From Eximiradius proteiniborus (GTDB taxonomy: Bacteria; Bacteroidota; Ignavibacteria; Kapaibacteriales; UBA2268): a DNA stretch of 55,965 nucleotides. The notes under the pieces were generated by a model. The model saw only the letters and a list, made by a program, of their open reading frames with translations. It was not told the origin of the DNA and did not search any database. The position numbers were made by a program, and so were the translations under genes. The DNA lies in assembly GCA_026415495.1 (NCBI GenBank), contig JAOAGZ010000007.1, positions 1-55,965 of the forward strand, in the 5' to 3' direction. Below are positions 34,198 through 44,123 of the stretch, piece after piece (position 1 is the stretch's first letter; every line of letters starts with the position of its first letter).

Positions 34198-35091
34198 TTA
34201 ATCGTTGTCCGGCTTGACAATATCAAAATTGATACCTACAGGGCAATGGTCAGAAATTTGTTTTGCAATTTGCTCATCATATTTGTTGTAATGATTCTCG
34301 ATAAATAAAGATTCTATGAAAACACGATTTTGAGCTGAACTCGATACAACAATGTGATCAATATTGTCCCATTTCTCATTTTTGCAACTTCTCTCATTTT
34401 CTGTTAAAAATCTTATGTTTTTATTGCTAATCAGAGGAACTAATGCAGATTGTTTTCTTGTTGGATTATCATTGAAATCACCAACTACAATAACATCCTG
34501 TTCTTTTGAACTTGTGAGCATACTATCAATCCAGTTAGATAATATTTCAGATTGTTTCATCCTCGTCTCTATGCTTTTCATTCTTTTTTCTTCTGTATCG
34601 TCAAATTTTGATGATGCTTTAAAATGCACTACCATCATTATCCAGTCAAAGTTTCCTTTGCGTGCCTGAATTACAAGACCGGGTCTGTTTCTTGACGGGT
34701 CAATCGCAATTGGTGAATACTCATAAAAAGTGTCAATAGAGATTGTATTTTTATAAATAAAGCCTACATTTTGATTGCCACTTTTGTCCAAAACAAATCC
34801 TCTAAATTCAGGCAAATACTTTAAAATTCGTCCGAGTGCCTCATTGTTTTCAATTTCCTGCAATCCGATAATTTCAAAACCTGTTGAAGCAATTGCGTCA
34901 GCTACAAGTTTGTATTCTTCTTCAGTTCGTGGTTTTGTATCCCGAATACCATCACCGAGCCATTCAATATTGAAAGTCCCGATTTTGACTACGCTATCAT
35001 CAGAAAAATTCTGTCTTGGATTAGATAGACAGGAGGATAAACTTATACTGAAAATCAGTATCGTCAAGAAAAAATGCAATGTTTTCTTCAT
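34198..35091 (-). CDS. Endonuclease/exonuclease/phosphatase family lipoprotein
   Basis: A 297-residue protein with a lipoprotein signal (FLTILIFSISLSSCLSN; lipobox LSSC). The EEP fold is evident: VKIGTFNIEWLG, IIGLQEIENNEAL (metal-binding Glu), VIVVGDFNDNPTRKQ (GDFN motif), DNIDHIVVSS and QISDHCPVGINF (SDH). Known members are nucleases or phosphatases; an exported lipid-anchored version would act on extracellular DNA, nucleotides or phospho-lipids. The start overlaps the proline dehydrogenase stop by one base. Confidence 0.87.
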   Translation of the reverse strand: MKKTLHFFLTILIFSISLSSCLSNPRQNFSDDSVVKIGTFNIEWLGDGIRDTKPRTEEEYKLVADAIASTGFEIIGLQEIENNEALGRILKYLPEFRGFVLDKSGNQNVGFIYKNTISIDTFYEYSPIAIDPSRNRPGLVIQARKGNFDWIMMVVHFKASSKFDDTEEKRMKSIETRMKQSEILSNWIDSMLTSSKEQDVIVVGDFNDNPTRKQSALVPLISNKNIRFLTENERSCKNEKWDNIDHIVVSSSAQNRVFIESLFIENHYNKYDEQIAKQISDHCPVGINFDIVKPDND

Positions 35092-35987
35092 TATGATATT
35101 CCAAAAATTGCTTTAACAATATGTCCGGCGATCTGTGGATTTTCCTTCAACCTGCGAGTTGAATATCCATACCAGTCTTCTCCAAAAGGCACATATATTC
35201 TAACGTTGTGCCCAGCTTTCAGTAATTCATTTCTTCTATATTCCCTCACTCCAAGAAGCATTTGAAACTCATAACGTGTTTTATCTATGGAATTCTTTTT
35301 AATGTAATCTTCAGCAAATTGTATCAGCGGTTCGTCGTGAGTTGCAATTGCTGGATAATAACCGTTCTCGAACATATAAACGAGCAATTCTTTATAGTTG
35401 TCTCTGATTTTTTCCTTGTCTTTGTATGCAATTGTTTCAGATTCCACATAAATACCTTTGCAAAGACGCACATTTGGCTTATACTCAGCTAAATTCTTCA
35501 AGTCTTCCATACTTCTTTTCATATATGCTTGGATAACAAATCCAAAATTGTCGAAACCTTCCTCACGCAGCATCTTGTATATTTTCAGCGTATTGGTTGT
35601 ATAAGGTGAATTTTCCATATCAATTCGTACGAAAACCCCCTGTTCTTTGGCGATTTTTCCTAAATGCTTGATGTTTTCATAACAAAAATCAAAATCTACA
35701 TCTAATCCTAACGAAGTTGGTTTAATTGAAAGGTATGTTGGTAAATCGTGCTTTACAATTGCCTCCAGAACTTTTGTGCATTCCTCTCTTTCTTGTAATG
35801 CTTTTTCTTTGGAACTGACAAACTCACCCAATACATCAATAGTAGTCATTCCACCCAATTGAGCAAATTCTTTTGTAACTCGGACCGCATCTTCAAGTGT
35901 TTCGCCGGCAATATATTTTTTTGCAAATACATAGACCAAAGACTTTGGTACTAATGGTAAAGTTTTAATAATTAATTCATTAATCAT
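35091..35987 (-). CDS. putA: Proline dehydrogenase
   Basis: About 298 residues, monofunctional. YIAGETLEDAVRVTKEFAQLGGMTTIDVLGE opens the FAD-binding TIM barrel; LSIKPTSLGLDVD, VRIDMENSPYTTNTL, FVIQAYMKRSMEDL and VRLCKGIYVE follow. EFQMLLGVREYRRNELLKAGHNVRIYVPFGEDWYGYSTRRLKENP contains the RR pair that binds proline. It oxidises proline to pyrroline-5-carboxylate. The ATG at complement 35985-35987 is preferred over a TTG 39 bases upstream. The second-step dehydrogenase is not in this window. Symbol follows PutA/PRODH usage for the monofunctional form. Confidence 0.92.
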   Translation of the reverse strand: MINELIIKTLPLVPKSLVYVFAKKYIAGETLEDAVRVTKEFAQLGGMTTIDVLGEFVSSKEKALQEREECTKVLEAIVKHDLPTYLSIKPTSLGLDVDFDFCYENIKHLGKIAKEQGVFVRIDMENSPYTTNTLKIYKMLREEGFDNFGFVIQAYMKRSMEDLKNLAEYKPNVRLCKGIYVESETIAYKDKEKIRDNYKELLVYMFENGYYPAIATHDEPLIQFAEDYIKKNSIDKTRYEFQMLLGVREYRRNELLKAGHNVRIYVPFGEDWYGYSTRRLKENPQIAGHIVKAIFGIS

Positions 35988-36148
35988 AGTTCCGACCGTA
36001 ATTTTATTTTGAAATTGATGCTGCAAATTTAATAATTTTTGAATAATGAATGTATAATTATTTTCTTTTAATCAAAAAAATATTTTGAAATATTTAAAAT
36101 ATTTATTATTTATACTCGTTAAATTTAAAAAAATGGGAGGAGTTATCT

Positions 36149-36376
36149 ATGACAGTAGATGGTGTAAAATATCCAGAACCAACTGTACCAGAGAAGCCAC
36201 AGAATAATGTTCAGATGGAACTGCAAAAGCAAATGCTTAAAGAAGCTACTATGGGAGCTACAAGCATCCAAAACCAAATGCTTCAAATGCTTGTTTCATC
36301 GCAGCAAACTACTCAAAATCCGCAACAAACTGCTCAAAAGCAGCTCGAAAAAGGCTATCTCGATATTAAAGTATAG
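36149..36376 (+). CDS. Small Gln/Met-rich protein, possibly YjfB-like motility protein
   Basis: A 75-residue protein. It has an unusually strong ribosome site (GGGAGGAG ending eight bases before the ATG), which most genes here lack. The centre, QMELQKQMLKEATMGATSIQNQMLQML, is an amphipathic helix with a spacing like YjfB-type putative motility proteins. A Gln-rich tail follows (TTQNPQQTAQKQLEKG). It has no cysteines or membrane segment. The family match is weak. It lies in a 160-base gap after the divergent proline dehydrogenase and 98 bases before a T9SS protease. Confidence 0.5.
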   Translation: MTVDGVKYPEPTVPEKPQNNVQMELQKQMLKEATMGATSIQNQMLQMLVSSQQTTQNPQQTAQKQLEKGYLDIKV

Positions 36377-36473
36377 TTGTTTCGTTTCTTAATTATTAAT
36401 ATTTTTGTGTCATCTATTAAATCAATTCAAACGATTTAGGAGATGGCTTTTGTTTTTTTATTCCGAGCTAATT

Positions 36474-39326
36474 ATGAAAAAAATAGTATTTCTTTTCATT
36501 CTGTTTTTACTTGTTACTAATGAAGCTGATTCATCTCTCAACATTCATTCAAAAAAATTATTGAGTGCTTACCACGAACGTCAGCTTTCAACTCCAGTGC
36601 TGTCCAACACTTTGCTTATTCGATACAAACAAGATTACTTCAATTCGAAAAATAAATCCAACTCAAGCAATAATAAATACTATAAAATATTAACTTCTGT
36701 TTTGCCTTTTAATGCTAAAATTACAAATAGAAAACATAATTTCTCTCCTGATAAGGTTGCAGAAATTGAACGCTATGAAGAACCATTACTAAGAACATTT
36801 GTTGTCGAGTTCAATTCGCAGGAACATCCGCTTGATTTTGCTGAAAAAATCAAAAAAATTGACCCGCGTATTGAAATTGCAGAACCTTACTATGTCTATC
36901 AAACTTTGTCCACTCCAAACGACCCAAGATTTAACGAACAATATTTGTTTGCCAAAATTAAAGCAATTGATGCATATAATATTTCCACTGGTTCACCTGA
37001 TGTTGTTATTGCAATTAGTGATAATGGCATTTCACAAAATCATCCTGACCTGATTGATAATATTGCTATTAATGTTTCTGAGGTGCCAGACGATGGAATT
37101 GATAATGATGGCAATGGATATATTGATGATTACATTGGATGCAATTTAGCGTGGATGGATGATGGCACTCAACCTGGAAACACTTACCATATCGATTCTC
37201 ACGGTACAGAAGTTGCTGGAATTGCTTCGGCAACAACTAACAATGGAATTGGAATTGCTGGTGTGGGATATAATTGCAAATTTTTCCCCATCAAATGTTC
37301 ACCAAATAATAGCTTTGATGGTATTATCTATGGCTATCAGTCTATTATCTACGCTGCAATTCGAGGTTTCAAAGTAATTAATTGTAGCTGGGGTGGAGTA
37401 AAACCCTTCTCTGTTATTGAACAATCTATTATTGATTATGCTATCGCCAACGACTTGGCAATTGTTTCCGCTGCTGGAAATATTCGTTCGGGTATTTCTC
37501 AATACGAGGATTTCTATCCCGGCGCTTATCGTGGTGTTTTGTCTGTTGGTGAAGTTGACCAAAATGATAATGTTACTTATTTTACCACTTCTCTTTCAGC
37601 CGGTGTTAGATTTATGGCACCCGGGAAAGGCAATTTAACTACATCTGGTAATAGCTATGTTTTTGTATCCAATGGAACATCTTATTCATCTCCTGTTGTT
37701 GCTGGTGCTTTGGGTGTTGTTCGTGCTCGGTTCCCTGAATTATCGGCTCGTCAAGCTGCCAAGTGGCTTCGCATTAATGGTGATGATATTACAGATATTA
37801 ACTTCACTAATAGCAAACTTATTCCAAACAGAATTAACCTGCTTAATGCACTCGCTCGCAATCCTCGTTCTTACTGTGCCCTTACTATTGAAGACTTCTA
37901 TTTTATGAATTCCAATAACGAAATTGTTGATAGATTTTCTGCCAACGACACTCTTCGATTGGTTCTCAAGCTAAAAAATCATTTAGGTCCTGCTGATAGT
38001 GTTTATTTCAATTTATCATTAGGCTATGCATTGCAGGAAAATATTGAGTTTATCAATTCTAATGTTTTCATTCCTAAAATATATGAAAATGAAGAATTGA
38101 CAATTGACAGCTTTAAGTTTATAATAAATTCTAATTTTAAACAATTATTTATCTTACGCCTTGATATTAGAACGCAAGATGAAAAATATAGAGATTTTGC
38201 AAAAATCCCGTTCTATTTTGGAAAAGAAGTTACTACATTGTCGAATAATGTTCTCCGCTTCTCAGTAGGTGATCTGGGAACATTTGGCTATGATAATGAT
38301 AGAAAAAACGGGGTTGGATTTGAATCATTCTCGCTTGGCAATCATCTCTTTCGTGGTGGATTAATGGCAATTGGAAATTCAACCTATGCTTTTAGTTCAA
38401 TTTATGGTCAAGATTTTTCAGGGAACGATTTTACTTCTGTTAAGAAATTTATTAATCCATCTAATGTTGGAATAATCGAAGCAAAAAGAACTATATCTAC
38501 TGTTTTTAATGAAGTATTGGGAATGCAGATTACTTCTGAATTCCTCTTTCCAAATCAAAATCAACCAGTTGTTAAAAATAAATTAACTCTTAAGAATGTT
38601 GGAAATATTGCTATATCACAACCTGCAATAGGTTATATCTTCGATTGGGATATTGATCAGAAAGCATCAAAGAACTATGTTGAGTACTTTCCTGATGCCA
38701 TCCCTCCGAAATATTTTGATAAATCCAATATTTCTGCCGAAATTGCCTATTCCGTTGATAAAAAAACTTACGTCGGTGCTGTTGCTTTTTCCGAGAACCC
38801 AAGCACAACAGCCCAGTCTGCCGGATTAAATATGGATGATGTCTATAATCAAGGCGGGCTTAGTCAGTCCCGGCAAGTGCAATTGCTTTCTTCCGGTAAT
38901 AGTATTCAGACTTCATTGCTTACTGACATCGGTTTTGTTGTTGGGATGAACTTCAATAACACACTGCTTCCGGGTGAACATACTTATTGTTACGTTTGCA
39001 TTGCAACGGATTCCTCGCGTGAAAGTTTGGCTACTCTGCTTAAAACTTGCGTTGATTCAACATATAATTCAATTGCTGAATTTGATTCATTAAGTGATTT
39101 TGATTTGTTTCCAAATCCGGCTTCTCATTTCTTTAAAATATCGAACCCAAAATCTCTTGTTTTCAATCTTAAAATTTATAATTATATTGGTAATCTCGTT
39201 TTTGAAAAATCAAATGTTAGCAATAATTCGTTCTTTGATATTTCAAAATTTCAGAACGGTATTTATTTTGTTCACATTTCTTTTGAAAATAATATTTATG
39301 TTAAACAGTTAATAATTTCAAAGTGA
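36474..39326 (+). CDS. Subtilisin-like (S8) protease with T9SS sorting domain
   Basis: A 950-residue exported protease beginning MKKIVFLFILFLLVT. A propeptide-like region leads to PNDPRFNEQYLF. The catalytic triad is Asp183 (AISDNGI), His243 (HGTEVAGIA) and Ser403 (NGTSYSSPVVAG). A large C-terminal beta-rich part (about 470-860) is unassigned. The last 80 residues are a T9SS sorting domain (LFPNPASHFFKIS...GIYFVHISFENNIYVKQLIIS). The longer frame opening at 36405 adds 23 residues before this signal peptide and is rejected. Located directly upstream of another T9SS cargo gene (33-base gap). Confidence 0.9.
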   Translation: MKKIVFLFILFLLVTNEADSSLNIHSKKLLSAYHERQLSTPVLSNTLLIRYKQDYFNSKNKSNSSNNKYYKILTSVLPFNAKITNRKHNFSPDKVAEIERYEEPLLRTFVVEFNSQEHPLDFAEKIKKIDPRIEIAEPYYVYQTLSTPNDPRFNEQYLFAKIKAIDAYNISTGSPDVVIAISDNGISQNHPDLIDNIAINVSEVPDDGIDNDGNGYIDDYIGCNLAWMDDGTQPGNTYHIDSHGTEVAGIASATTNNGIGIAGVGYNCKFFPIKCSPNNSFDGIIYGYQSIIYAAIRGFKVINCSWGGVKPFSVIEQSIIDYAIANDLAIVSAAGNIRSGISQYEDFYPGAYRGVLSVGEVDQNDNVTYFTTSLSAGVRFMAPGKGNLTTSGNSYVFVSNGTSYSSPVVAGALGVVRARFPELSARQAAKWLRINGDDITDINFTNSKLIPNRINLLNALARNPRSYCALTIEDFYFMNSNNEIVDRFSANDTLRLVLKLKNHLGPADSVYFNLSLGYALQENIEFINSNVFIPKIYENEELTIDSFKFIINSNFKQLFILRLDIRTQDEKYRDFAKIPFYFGKEVTTLSNNVLRFSVGDLGTFGYDNDRKNGVGFESFSLGNHLFRGGLMAIGNSTYAFSSIYGQDFSGNDFTSVKKFINPSNVGIIEAKRTISTVFNEVLGMQITSEFLFPNQNQPVVKNKLTLKNVGNIAISQPAIGYIFDWDIDQKASKNYVEYFPDAIPPKYFDKSNISAEIAYSVDKKTYVGAVAFSENPSTTAQSAGLNMDDVYNQGGLSQSRQVQLLSSGNSIQTSLLTDIGFVVGMNFNNTLLPGEHTYCYVCIATDSSRESLATLLKTCVDSTYNSIAEFDSLSDFDLFPNPASHFFKISNPKSLVFNLKIYNYIGNLVFEKSNVSNNSFFDISKFQNGIYFVHISFENNIYVKQLIISK

Positions 39327-39359
39327 TAATTTTTACTCATAATATATAAGGATTTCATA

Positions 39360-42014
39360 ATGAAAAAATTCAATTTTTTTGTTTTTCTATCGGCATTGCT
39401 ATTTATTTCTGCTTATGCAAATGCTCAGAACTTTGGATTGTTCTCTCCACCTAACAATGTTAAGTGTGCTCCACCGAATATCCATCTCGCTTGGAATGCT
39501 GCTCCCGGCTTTAATTTTTATCGCCTTGTTGTTGCCACAGACACTAATTTAACCAATGTTGTCTTTACCAAAGATAGCATTACAATTCTCTACGATGACG
39601 TTGAAAATTTAAACTACTCAACCAAATACTATTGGCGAGTTACTGCTTGGCGATCAATTGATGATTCAATCCGTGTTTCGGAAATCTGGAATTTCACCAC
39701 CCTTGCCCATCCTGTAACGACTTTGTTTCCAATCGATAGCTCATTTTGCGTAACAAAATCGACAAAGTTCGTTTGGAACAAAGATCCTTATGCTATTAAA
39801 TATGTTTTACAAATTTCACGTGTCCCTACCTTTGTCGGACCTACTGTAACATTTGATACAATTGCAATTGATACAACTAAGTTTATTACAAATTTGCTTC
39901 CAAACACTCGCTATTGGTGGCGTGTTCGCGCTCTATACGGAGATTGTGATGGCTATTGGTCTGCTTCAAAGACTTTTAGGACCGTTCCTTCTCCAATGGT
40001 TCTATTAAAACCTGTAAATGCTGCTTTTGGTGTTGATATTTTACCCAATGCTGCTCAATTTAATGTGGATTTTGCTTGGGCAAACGTTGCTGATGCAGAT
40101 TTTTATCATATTCAGATTACTGATTATATCCAGTCTGATTCTTTGCTATACGAAACTACCGTTAGTAATTCTACTGCTACAATCCAATTGCCCAATTTTA
40201 ACTACAATAAAACTTATTACTGGCGAGTTCGTGCTCACATTGTAAATGATAGTTTAAATTGCTTTACAGAATTTTCCAACTGGAATAATTTCAAAACACC
40301 TTATGCAGCACCTGCTTTGCATACTCCTGCCAACAATGCAACTTGTGTAGATTTCGAACAACCTCTGATTTGGAAAAAAGTACCCGGTGCTTCTTCATAC
40401 GAAGTAATTGTATCAAGTCAAATTGATTTTGCTGATACTTTGCACTTCGAAACAAATATTTCAGACACTCTTATTGCTTTCCCGTTTGATAGGGAACTAT
40501 CTGTTTACTACTGGAAAGTTCGAGCAATAGACAATAATAATAATGGTTACTGGTCTGCTCCATTAGCCTTTACTACAAAGTTATTCCCGCCTGATTTCGA
40601 ATATCCGGTTGATAAAAAAGGTGGCTATCCGCTTACTGTTCATTATGTTTGGAAAAGCAAAGGTACTGGAGCAAAATATAGCTTACAAGTATCCGATAAA
40701 GTTGATTTCTCTAATTTAATTGTTGATGTTGATAACCTGACCGAAAGAACTTTCACAGTTTACCACACCGAACATTTCAAATATTACTATTGGCGAGTCC
40801 GTGCGGAACTTAACGGCTGCTCAAGCGATTGGTCCAAACCATTTATATTTAGAACAAAACTTCCAGCGCCTGTTCTGCTAACTCCCGAGAATAGTGTTAC
40901 CAATGTTAATCATACTCCTAATTTTACCTGGACACCTGTTTCAGGTGCAAGTGGCTATGAATTTATGCTCGACACAAAAAGCAATTTCTCAACTGCAATT
41001 ACACGTACTAATATTCCAACTAATGAATTGCGTCTTGTTCAAACTTTAAATGAAAACACAACCTATTATTGGAAAGTAAGAGCTGTCAACGAAGAAGGAG
41101 CAAGCGACTGGTCTACTGTATTTACTTTCACAACCGGATTTTTCCTGCCAGAAACTCCTGTTATTATTTCTCCAGCAAATGAATCCAAGAAACACCCGAT
41201 AAATGGATTGAAACTCGTTTGGCATTCTGCTTTCAGAGCTCAAACCTATCAGCTTCAAGTTACTAAACTACCTGATTTCACTCAACAACTTGTTGTTAAT
41301 GTTACTGATTTAATTGATACAACATATATTTTAAATAATTTAGAGAACTATACAGTATATCTGTTTAGAGTTAGAGCTGTAAATCAGGGTGGTCCATCTG
41401 ATTGGTCTGTTCCTTTTGCTTTCAGAACAATCAATTTGCCCCCGACTACTCCTCCTGATTTAACCATTCCGGCAAATGGTGCATTTAACCAACCTTTAGG
41501 TCTGAGAATTAGTTGGTTGCCTGTTCAGCGCGCCGAAGGATACCACGTTCAGGTTGCTACTGATGAAGCATTCCAAAACCTATTCCTTAATGAACCAGAA
41601 GTATATCTTACTTACTTCAATCTCTTAAATTTGTCTCCCAAAACTAAATACTATTGGAGAGTTAAAGCTTGGAACGAGGCAGGTGAAGGAGGTTGGTCAG
41701 AACCATATAATTTCACAACTATGGATTTAACATCTGTTTCAGATAATCTTTTGAATAAATATAATATGATTGTTTATCCAAATCCTGCAAACAATCAGCT
41801 TCAGTTTTCATTTGATTATTCAAAAGATGCTTATGCTAATATTTCTATATTTAATTTGAATGGAATTAAAGTTCTATCAAAAGATAATAATTTTGTTCAA
41901 ACGGGTACAAACATTGTCAAATTTGACGTAAGCAGTTTACCAAACGGAATGTATTTATGGCAATTGTCCATCGATGGAGAAATTCTATCCGGATATCTTA
42001 CCATAGCGAGATAA
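39360..42014 (+). CDS. T9SS-sorted protein with eight FnIII-like repeats
   Basis: An 884-residue protein with a signal peptide (FNFFVFLSALLFISAYANA). Eight repeats of about 95 residues follow, each with a W near the start, a strand like YxLQVS and a YYWRVRA strand, ending W..S..F.FTT. They resemble fibronectin type III/Ig-like domains of adhesins. The last 85 residues form a T9SS sorting domain (MIVYPNPANNQLQFSF...LPNGMYLWQLSIDGEILSGYLTIAR). No catalytic domain is present. It follows the protease gene by 33 bases, probably in one transcript, and is closed by a strong terminator. A surface adhesive or scaffold role is inference. Confidence 0.88.
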   Translation: MKKFNFFVFLSALLFISAYANAQNFGLFSPPNNVKCAPPNIHLAWNAAPGFNFYRLVVATDTNLTNVVFTKDSITILYDDVENLNYSTKYYWRVTAWRSIDDSIRVSEIWNFTTLAHPVTTLFPIDSSFCVTKSTKFVWNKDPYAIKYVLQISRVPTFVGPTVTFDTIAIDTTKFITNLLPNTRYWWRVRALYGDCDGYWSASKTFRTVPSPMVLLKPVNAAFGVDILPNAAQFNVDFAWANVADADFYHIQITDYIQSDSLLYETTVSNSTATIQLPNFNYNKTYYWRVRAHIVNDSLNCFTEFSNWNNFKTPYAAPALHTPANNATCVDFEQPLIWKKVPGASSYEVIVSSQIDFADTLHFETNISDTLIAFPFDRELSVYYWKVRAIDNNNNGYWSAPLAFTTKLFPPDFEYPVDKKGGYPLTVHYVWKSKGTGAKYSLQVSDKVDFSNLIVDVDNLTERTFTVYHTEHFKYYYWRVRAELNGCSSDWSKPFIFRTKLPAPVLLTPENSVTNVNHTPNFTWTPVSGASGYEFMLDTKSNFSTAITRTNIPTNELRLVQTLNENTTYYWKVRAVNEEGASDWSTVFTFTTGFFLPETPVIISPANESKKHPINGLKLVWHSAFRAQTYQLQVTKLPDFTQQLVVNVTDLIDTTYILNNLENYTVYLFRVRAVNQGGPSDWSVPFAFRTINLPPTTPPDLTIPANGAFNQPLGLRISWLPVQRAEGYHVQVATDEAFQNLFLNEPEVYLTYFNLLNLSPKTKYYWRVKAWNEAGEGGWSEPYNFTTMDLTSVSDNLLNKYNMIVYPNPANNQLQFSFDYSKDAYANISIFNLNGIKVLSKDNNFVQTGTNIVKFDVSSLPNGMYLWQLSIDGEILSGYLTIAR

Positions 42015-42030
42015 TAGTAGCACCAAATAA

Positions 42031-42070
42031 ACAAATGGGCTGATAAATTTTATCAGCCCATTTGTTTTTT
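42031..42070. terminator. Strong bidirectional terminator
   Basis: A perfect inverted repeat: ACAAATGGGCTGATAAA pairs with its complement ending at 42065, leaving almost no loop, followed by TTTTT. It ends the FnIII gene and also the tRNA transcript coming from the other strand. Confidence 0.9.
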
Positions 42071-42075
42071 GTTTG

Positions 42076-42159
42076 TGCCCGGAACAGGACTTGAACCTGC
42101 ACGAGATTACTCTCACTACACCCTGAATGTAGCGCGTCTGCCAATTTCGCCATCCGGGC
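42076..42159 (-). tRNA. tRNA-Leu (anticodon CAG)
   Basis: On the minus strand the acceptor stem GCCCGGA pairs with TCCGGGC, discriminator A. The anticodon stem CTACA/TGTAG holds TTCAGGG, so the anticodon is CAG. A long variable arm (GAGA..TCTC) and a GGTTCAAGTCC T arm confirm a class II leucine tRNA of 84 nt. Confidence 0.95.
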
Positions 42160-42167
42160 TACTCCAG

Positions 42168-42254
<87 letters not shown>

Positions 42255-42379
42255 ATTTAGAACTACAAATTTAGTGATATTTTGCCTTTTTGCCAAAAAA
42301 TTTATTGTTGATGTGTTTATTATATATGAGTCTCATTTTTAATTATCAGATTTATTTAATATTTATCAATAAAAATCTT

Positions 42380-42387
42380 TATTTTTG
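42380..42387 (+). promoter_or_regulatory. Putative -7 promoter element for tilS-hpt-truA
   Basis: TATTTTTG matches TAnnTTTG and lies 25 bases before the tilS ATG, in an intergenic stretch that is otherwise only A/T rich. No clear -33 TTG is seen. Confidence 0.4.
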
Positions 42388-42412
42388 CATTTATTTTTAA
42401 CTTAAATAACTA

Positions 42413-44116
42413 ATGGCTAAAAAAAAGAAAATATTATCAGATGAAGAATTATTAGCTCTGTTAGCTGAAAATCCTGATAGAGAAAAGCCAAATGAGCCTC
42501 AGCCTAATATTGATTCTCCTCAAAAAAATAAAAAAGAATCAAAGAAAAAATCAAACGAAGTATCGAAAAAAAATACTACATCAATTTTACTTGATAAGCC
42601 TTCTACTATTGAAGACAAATCAAAAAAAGTTTCTAAACAACTCAAGAAACACAAAATTGATGTTTTAACTATTTATAGATTACCTAAAAGCAAATCTGTA
42701 ACGAATATTCAAAAAAATAACCAAACCTTTCTCAAATTTGTTCAGAAAGTTGAGCACTTTCTCATCAATGATATGTTGATAGATGGTGCATCAAAAATTG
42801 TTCTGGCTGTCAGCGGTGGAGTCGATTCAATGACACTTCTTGATGTTATGGCTATTCTTGCTGAAAAATATCAATTCAAACTTGCTGTGGCACATTTTAA
42901 TCATAATTTGCGTGGTGCAGACTCAAATAAAGACTTAGATTTTGTCAAAAACGAAGCAAAAAACTACGGTATCCCATTCTATTTTGCTAGCGGAAAAGTT
43001 AAAAAATATGCTGAAAAAAATAGTATTAGTATAGAAACTGCCGCTCGCGTTTTGCGATACAATTTTTTTGAAAGGGTTTCCCGTAATTTCAATGCTGACT
43101 TCGTTGCAACTGCACACACTGCTAACGATTCTGTCGAGACCTTTTTTATCAATCTTTTCAGAGGTTCCGGGCTTACTGGACTTTGTGGTATCCCGTTTCG
43201 AAGGCAACTTATCAAAGATGTGCTTCTAATCAGACCATTAATTGATTTCAAAAAAAACGAACTTATTGAATATGCTAATATTAGAAATATAAAATGGCGC
43301 GAAGATAACTCAAACTCTTTACTTGAATATACCCGAAATAAAGTGAGACTTGACTTAATTCCTAAACTGGAAAACGATTTTAATCCTTCGATTATAGACG
43401 TTATTAATCGTACTACAAGATTAATACAATCTGCTGACAGAATTATTCATAATTACGTTAAAAAACATTTGCCAGATATTATTGAAAATGTTTCATCTGA
43501 TAGTTTCTGCTTCAATATTCCAATTCTCTCAACTTTCGATAAGTTTGTTCAGGGCGAAATGATGCAAACTGCTTTTTTAAAGTATTTCCGTTTATCTCCG
43601 CCCTCACTTGCAAAAATTGATAGAATTCTTGATCTGATTGATTCCGAGACTGGTGCATTTTTCGAAATTACTAAATCTATTACTGTTGCAAAGGATAGAA
43701 ATCATCTCGTCTTCTTCAGAAATTTCGAAAAAAAGGAAATTAATTTAATTATCAACAAAATCGGAACTTATACTATTAATGGTTATAAAATTAACTTGCA
43801 AGAAGTTAATAAGCGGCAAGTAAAGCTTTCAAACTCTCCAAACGAAGAATATTTAGATTTCGACTTAGTTCCTTCTTTGCTCTATATAAGAAACTGGAAA
43901 GATGGCGATAGCTTCCAGCCTTTAGGAATGCAAGGAACCGTGAAAATCTCCGATTTCCTGACTAATCAAAAAATTTCTTTTTTAGAGCGTTCAAAAATTT
44001 TAGTTTTGTGTTCTAAAAATGATATAATTTGGGTTATTGGCAAAAGAATTAGTGAAAAATATAAGATAAAAGAAGACACAAAGAGATTTTTAAAAATTGA
44101 ATTAAACAATATGTGA
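42413..44116 (+). CDS. tilS: tRNA(Ile)-lysidine synthase with Lys-rich N-terminal extension
   Basis: A 567-residue protein. The PP-loop VLAVSGGVDSMTLLDVM begins at about residue 125, followed by VAHFNHNLRG, ADFVATAHTANDSVETFFINLFRGSGLTGLCGIP and NKVRLDLIPKLENDFNP, all TilS motifs. The C-terminal TilS substrate-binding domain ends near FLTNQKISFLERSKILVL. It puts lysidine at position 34 of tRNA-Ile (CAU). The first 110 residues are extra: charged, Lys/Asn/Ser-rich and low complexity, absent in typical TilS. The extension is in frame with no better start closer to the core. Confidence 0.93.
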   Translation: MAKKKKILSDEELLALLAENPDREKPNEPQPNIDSPQKNKKESKKKSNEVSKKNTTSILLDKPSTIEDKSKKVSKQLKKHKIDVLTIYRLPKSKSVTNIQKNNQTFLKFVQKVEHFLINDMLIDGASKIVLAVSGGVDSMTLLDVMAILAEKYQFKLAVAHFNHNLRGADSNKDLDFVKNEAKNYGIPFYFASGKVKKYAEKNSISIETAARVLRYNFFERVSRNFNADFVATAHTANDSVETFFINLFRGSGLTGLCGIPFRRQLIKDVLLIRPLIDFKKNELIEYANIRNIKWREDNSNSLLEYTRNKVRLDLIPKLENDFNPSIIDVINRTTRLIQSADRIIHNYVKKHLPDIIENVSSDSFCFNIPILSTFDKFVQGEMMQTAFLKYFRLSPPSLAKIDRILDLIDSETGAFFEITKSITVAKDRNHLVFFRNFEKKEINLIINKIGTYTINGYKINLQEVNKRQVKLSNSPNEEYLDFDLVPSLLYIRNWKDGDSFQPLGMQGTVKISDFLTNQKISFLERSKILVLCSKNDIIWVIGKRISEKYKIKEDTKRFLKIELNNM

Positions 44117-44123
44117 GCCTGAT

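Noticed and set aside
36405-36473. An upstream start for the T9SS protease
   Set aside because: It would place 23 residues before a normal signal peptide; the ATG at 36474 gives a standard signal sequence.
39360-42014. Repeated units in the FnIII-like gene as a possible DNA repeat array or CRISPR
   Set aside because: The repetition is at protein level (about 95 residues, divergent DNA) with no short exact repeats or spacers.
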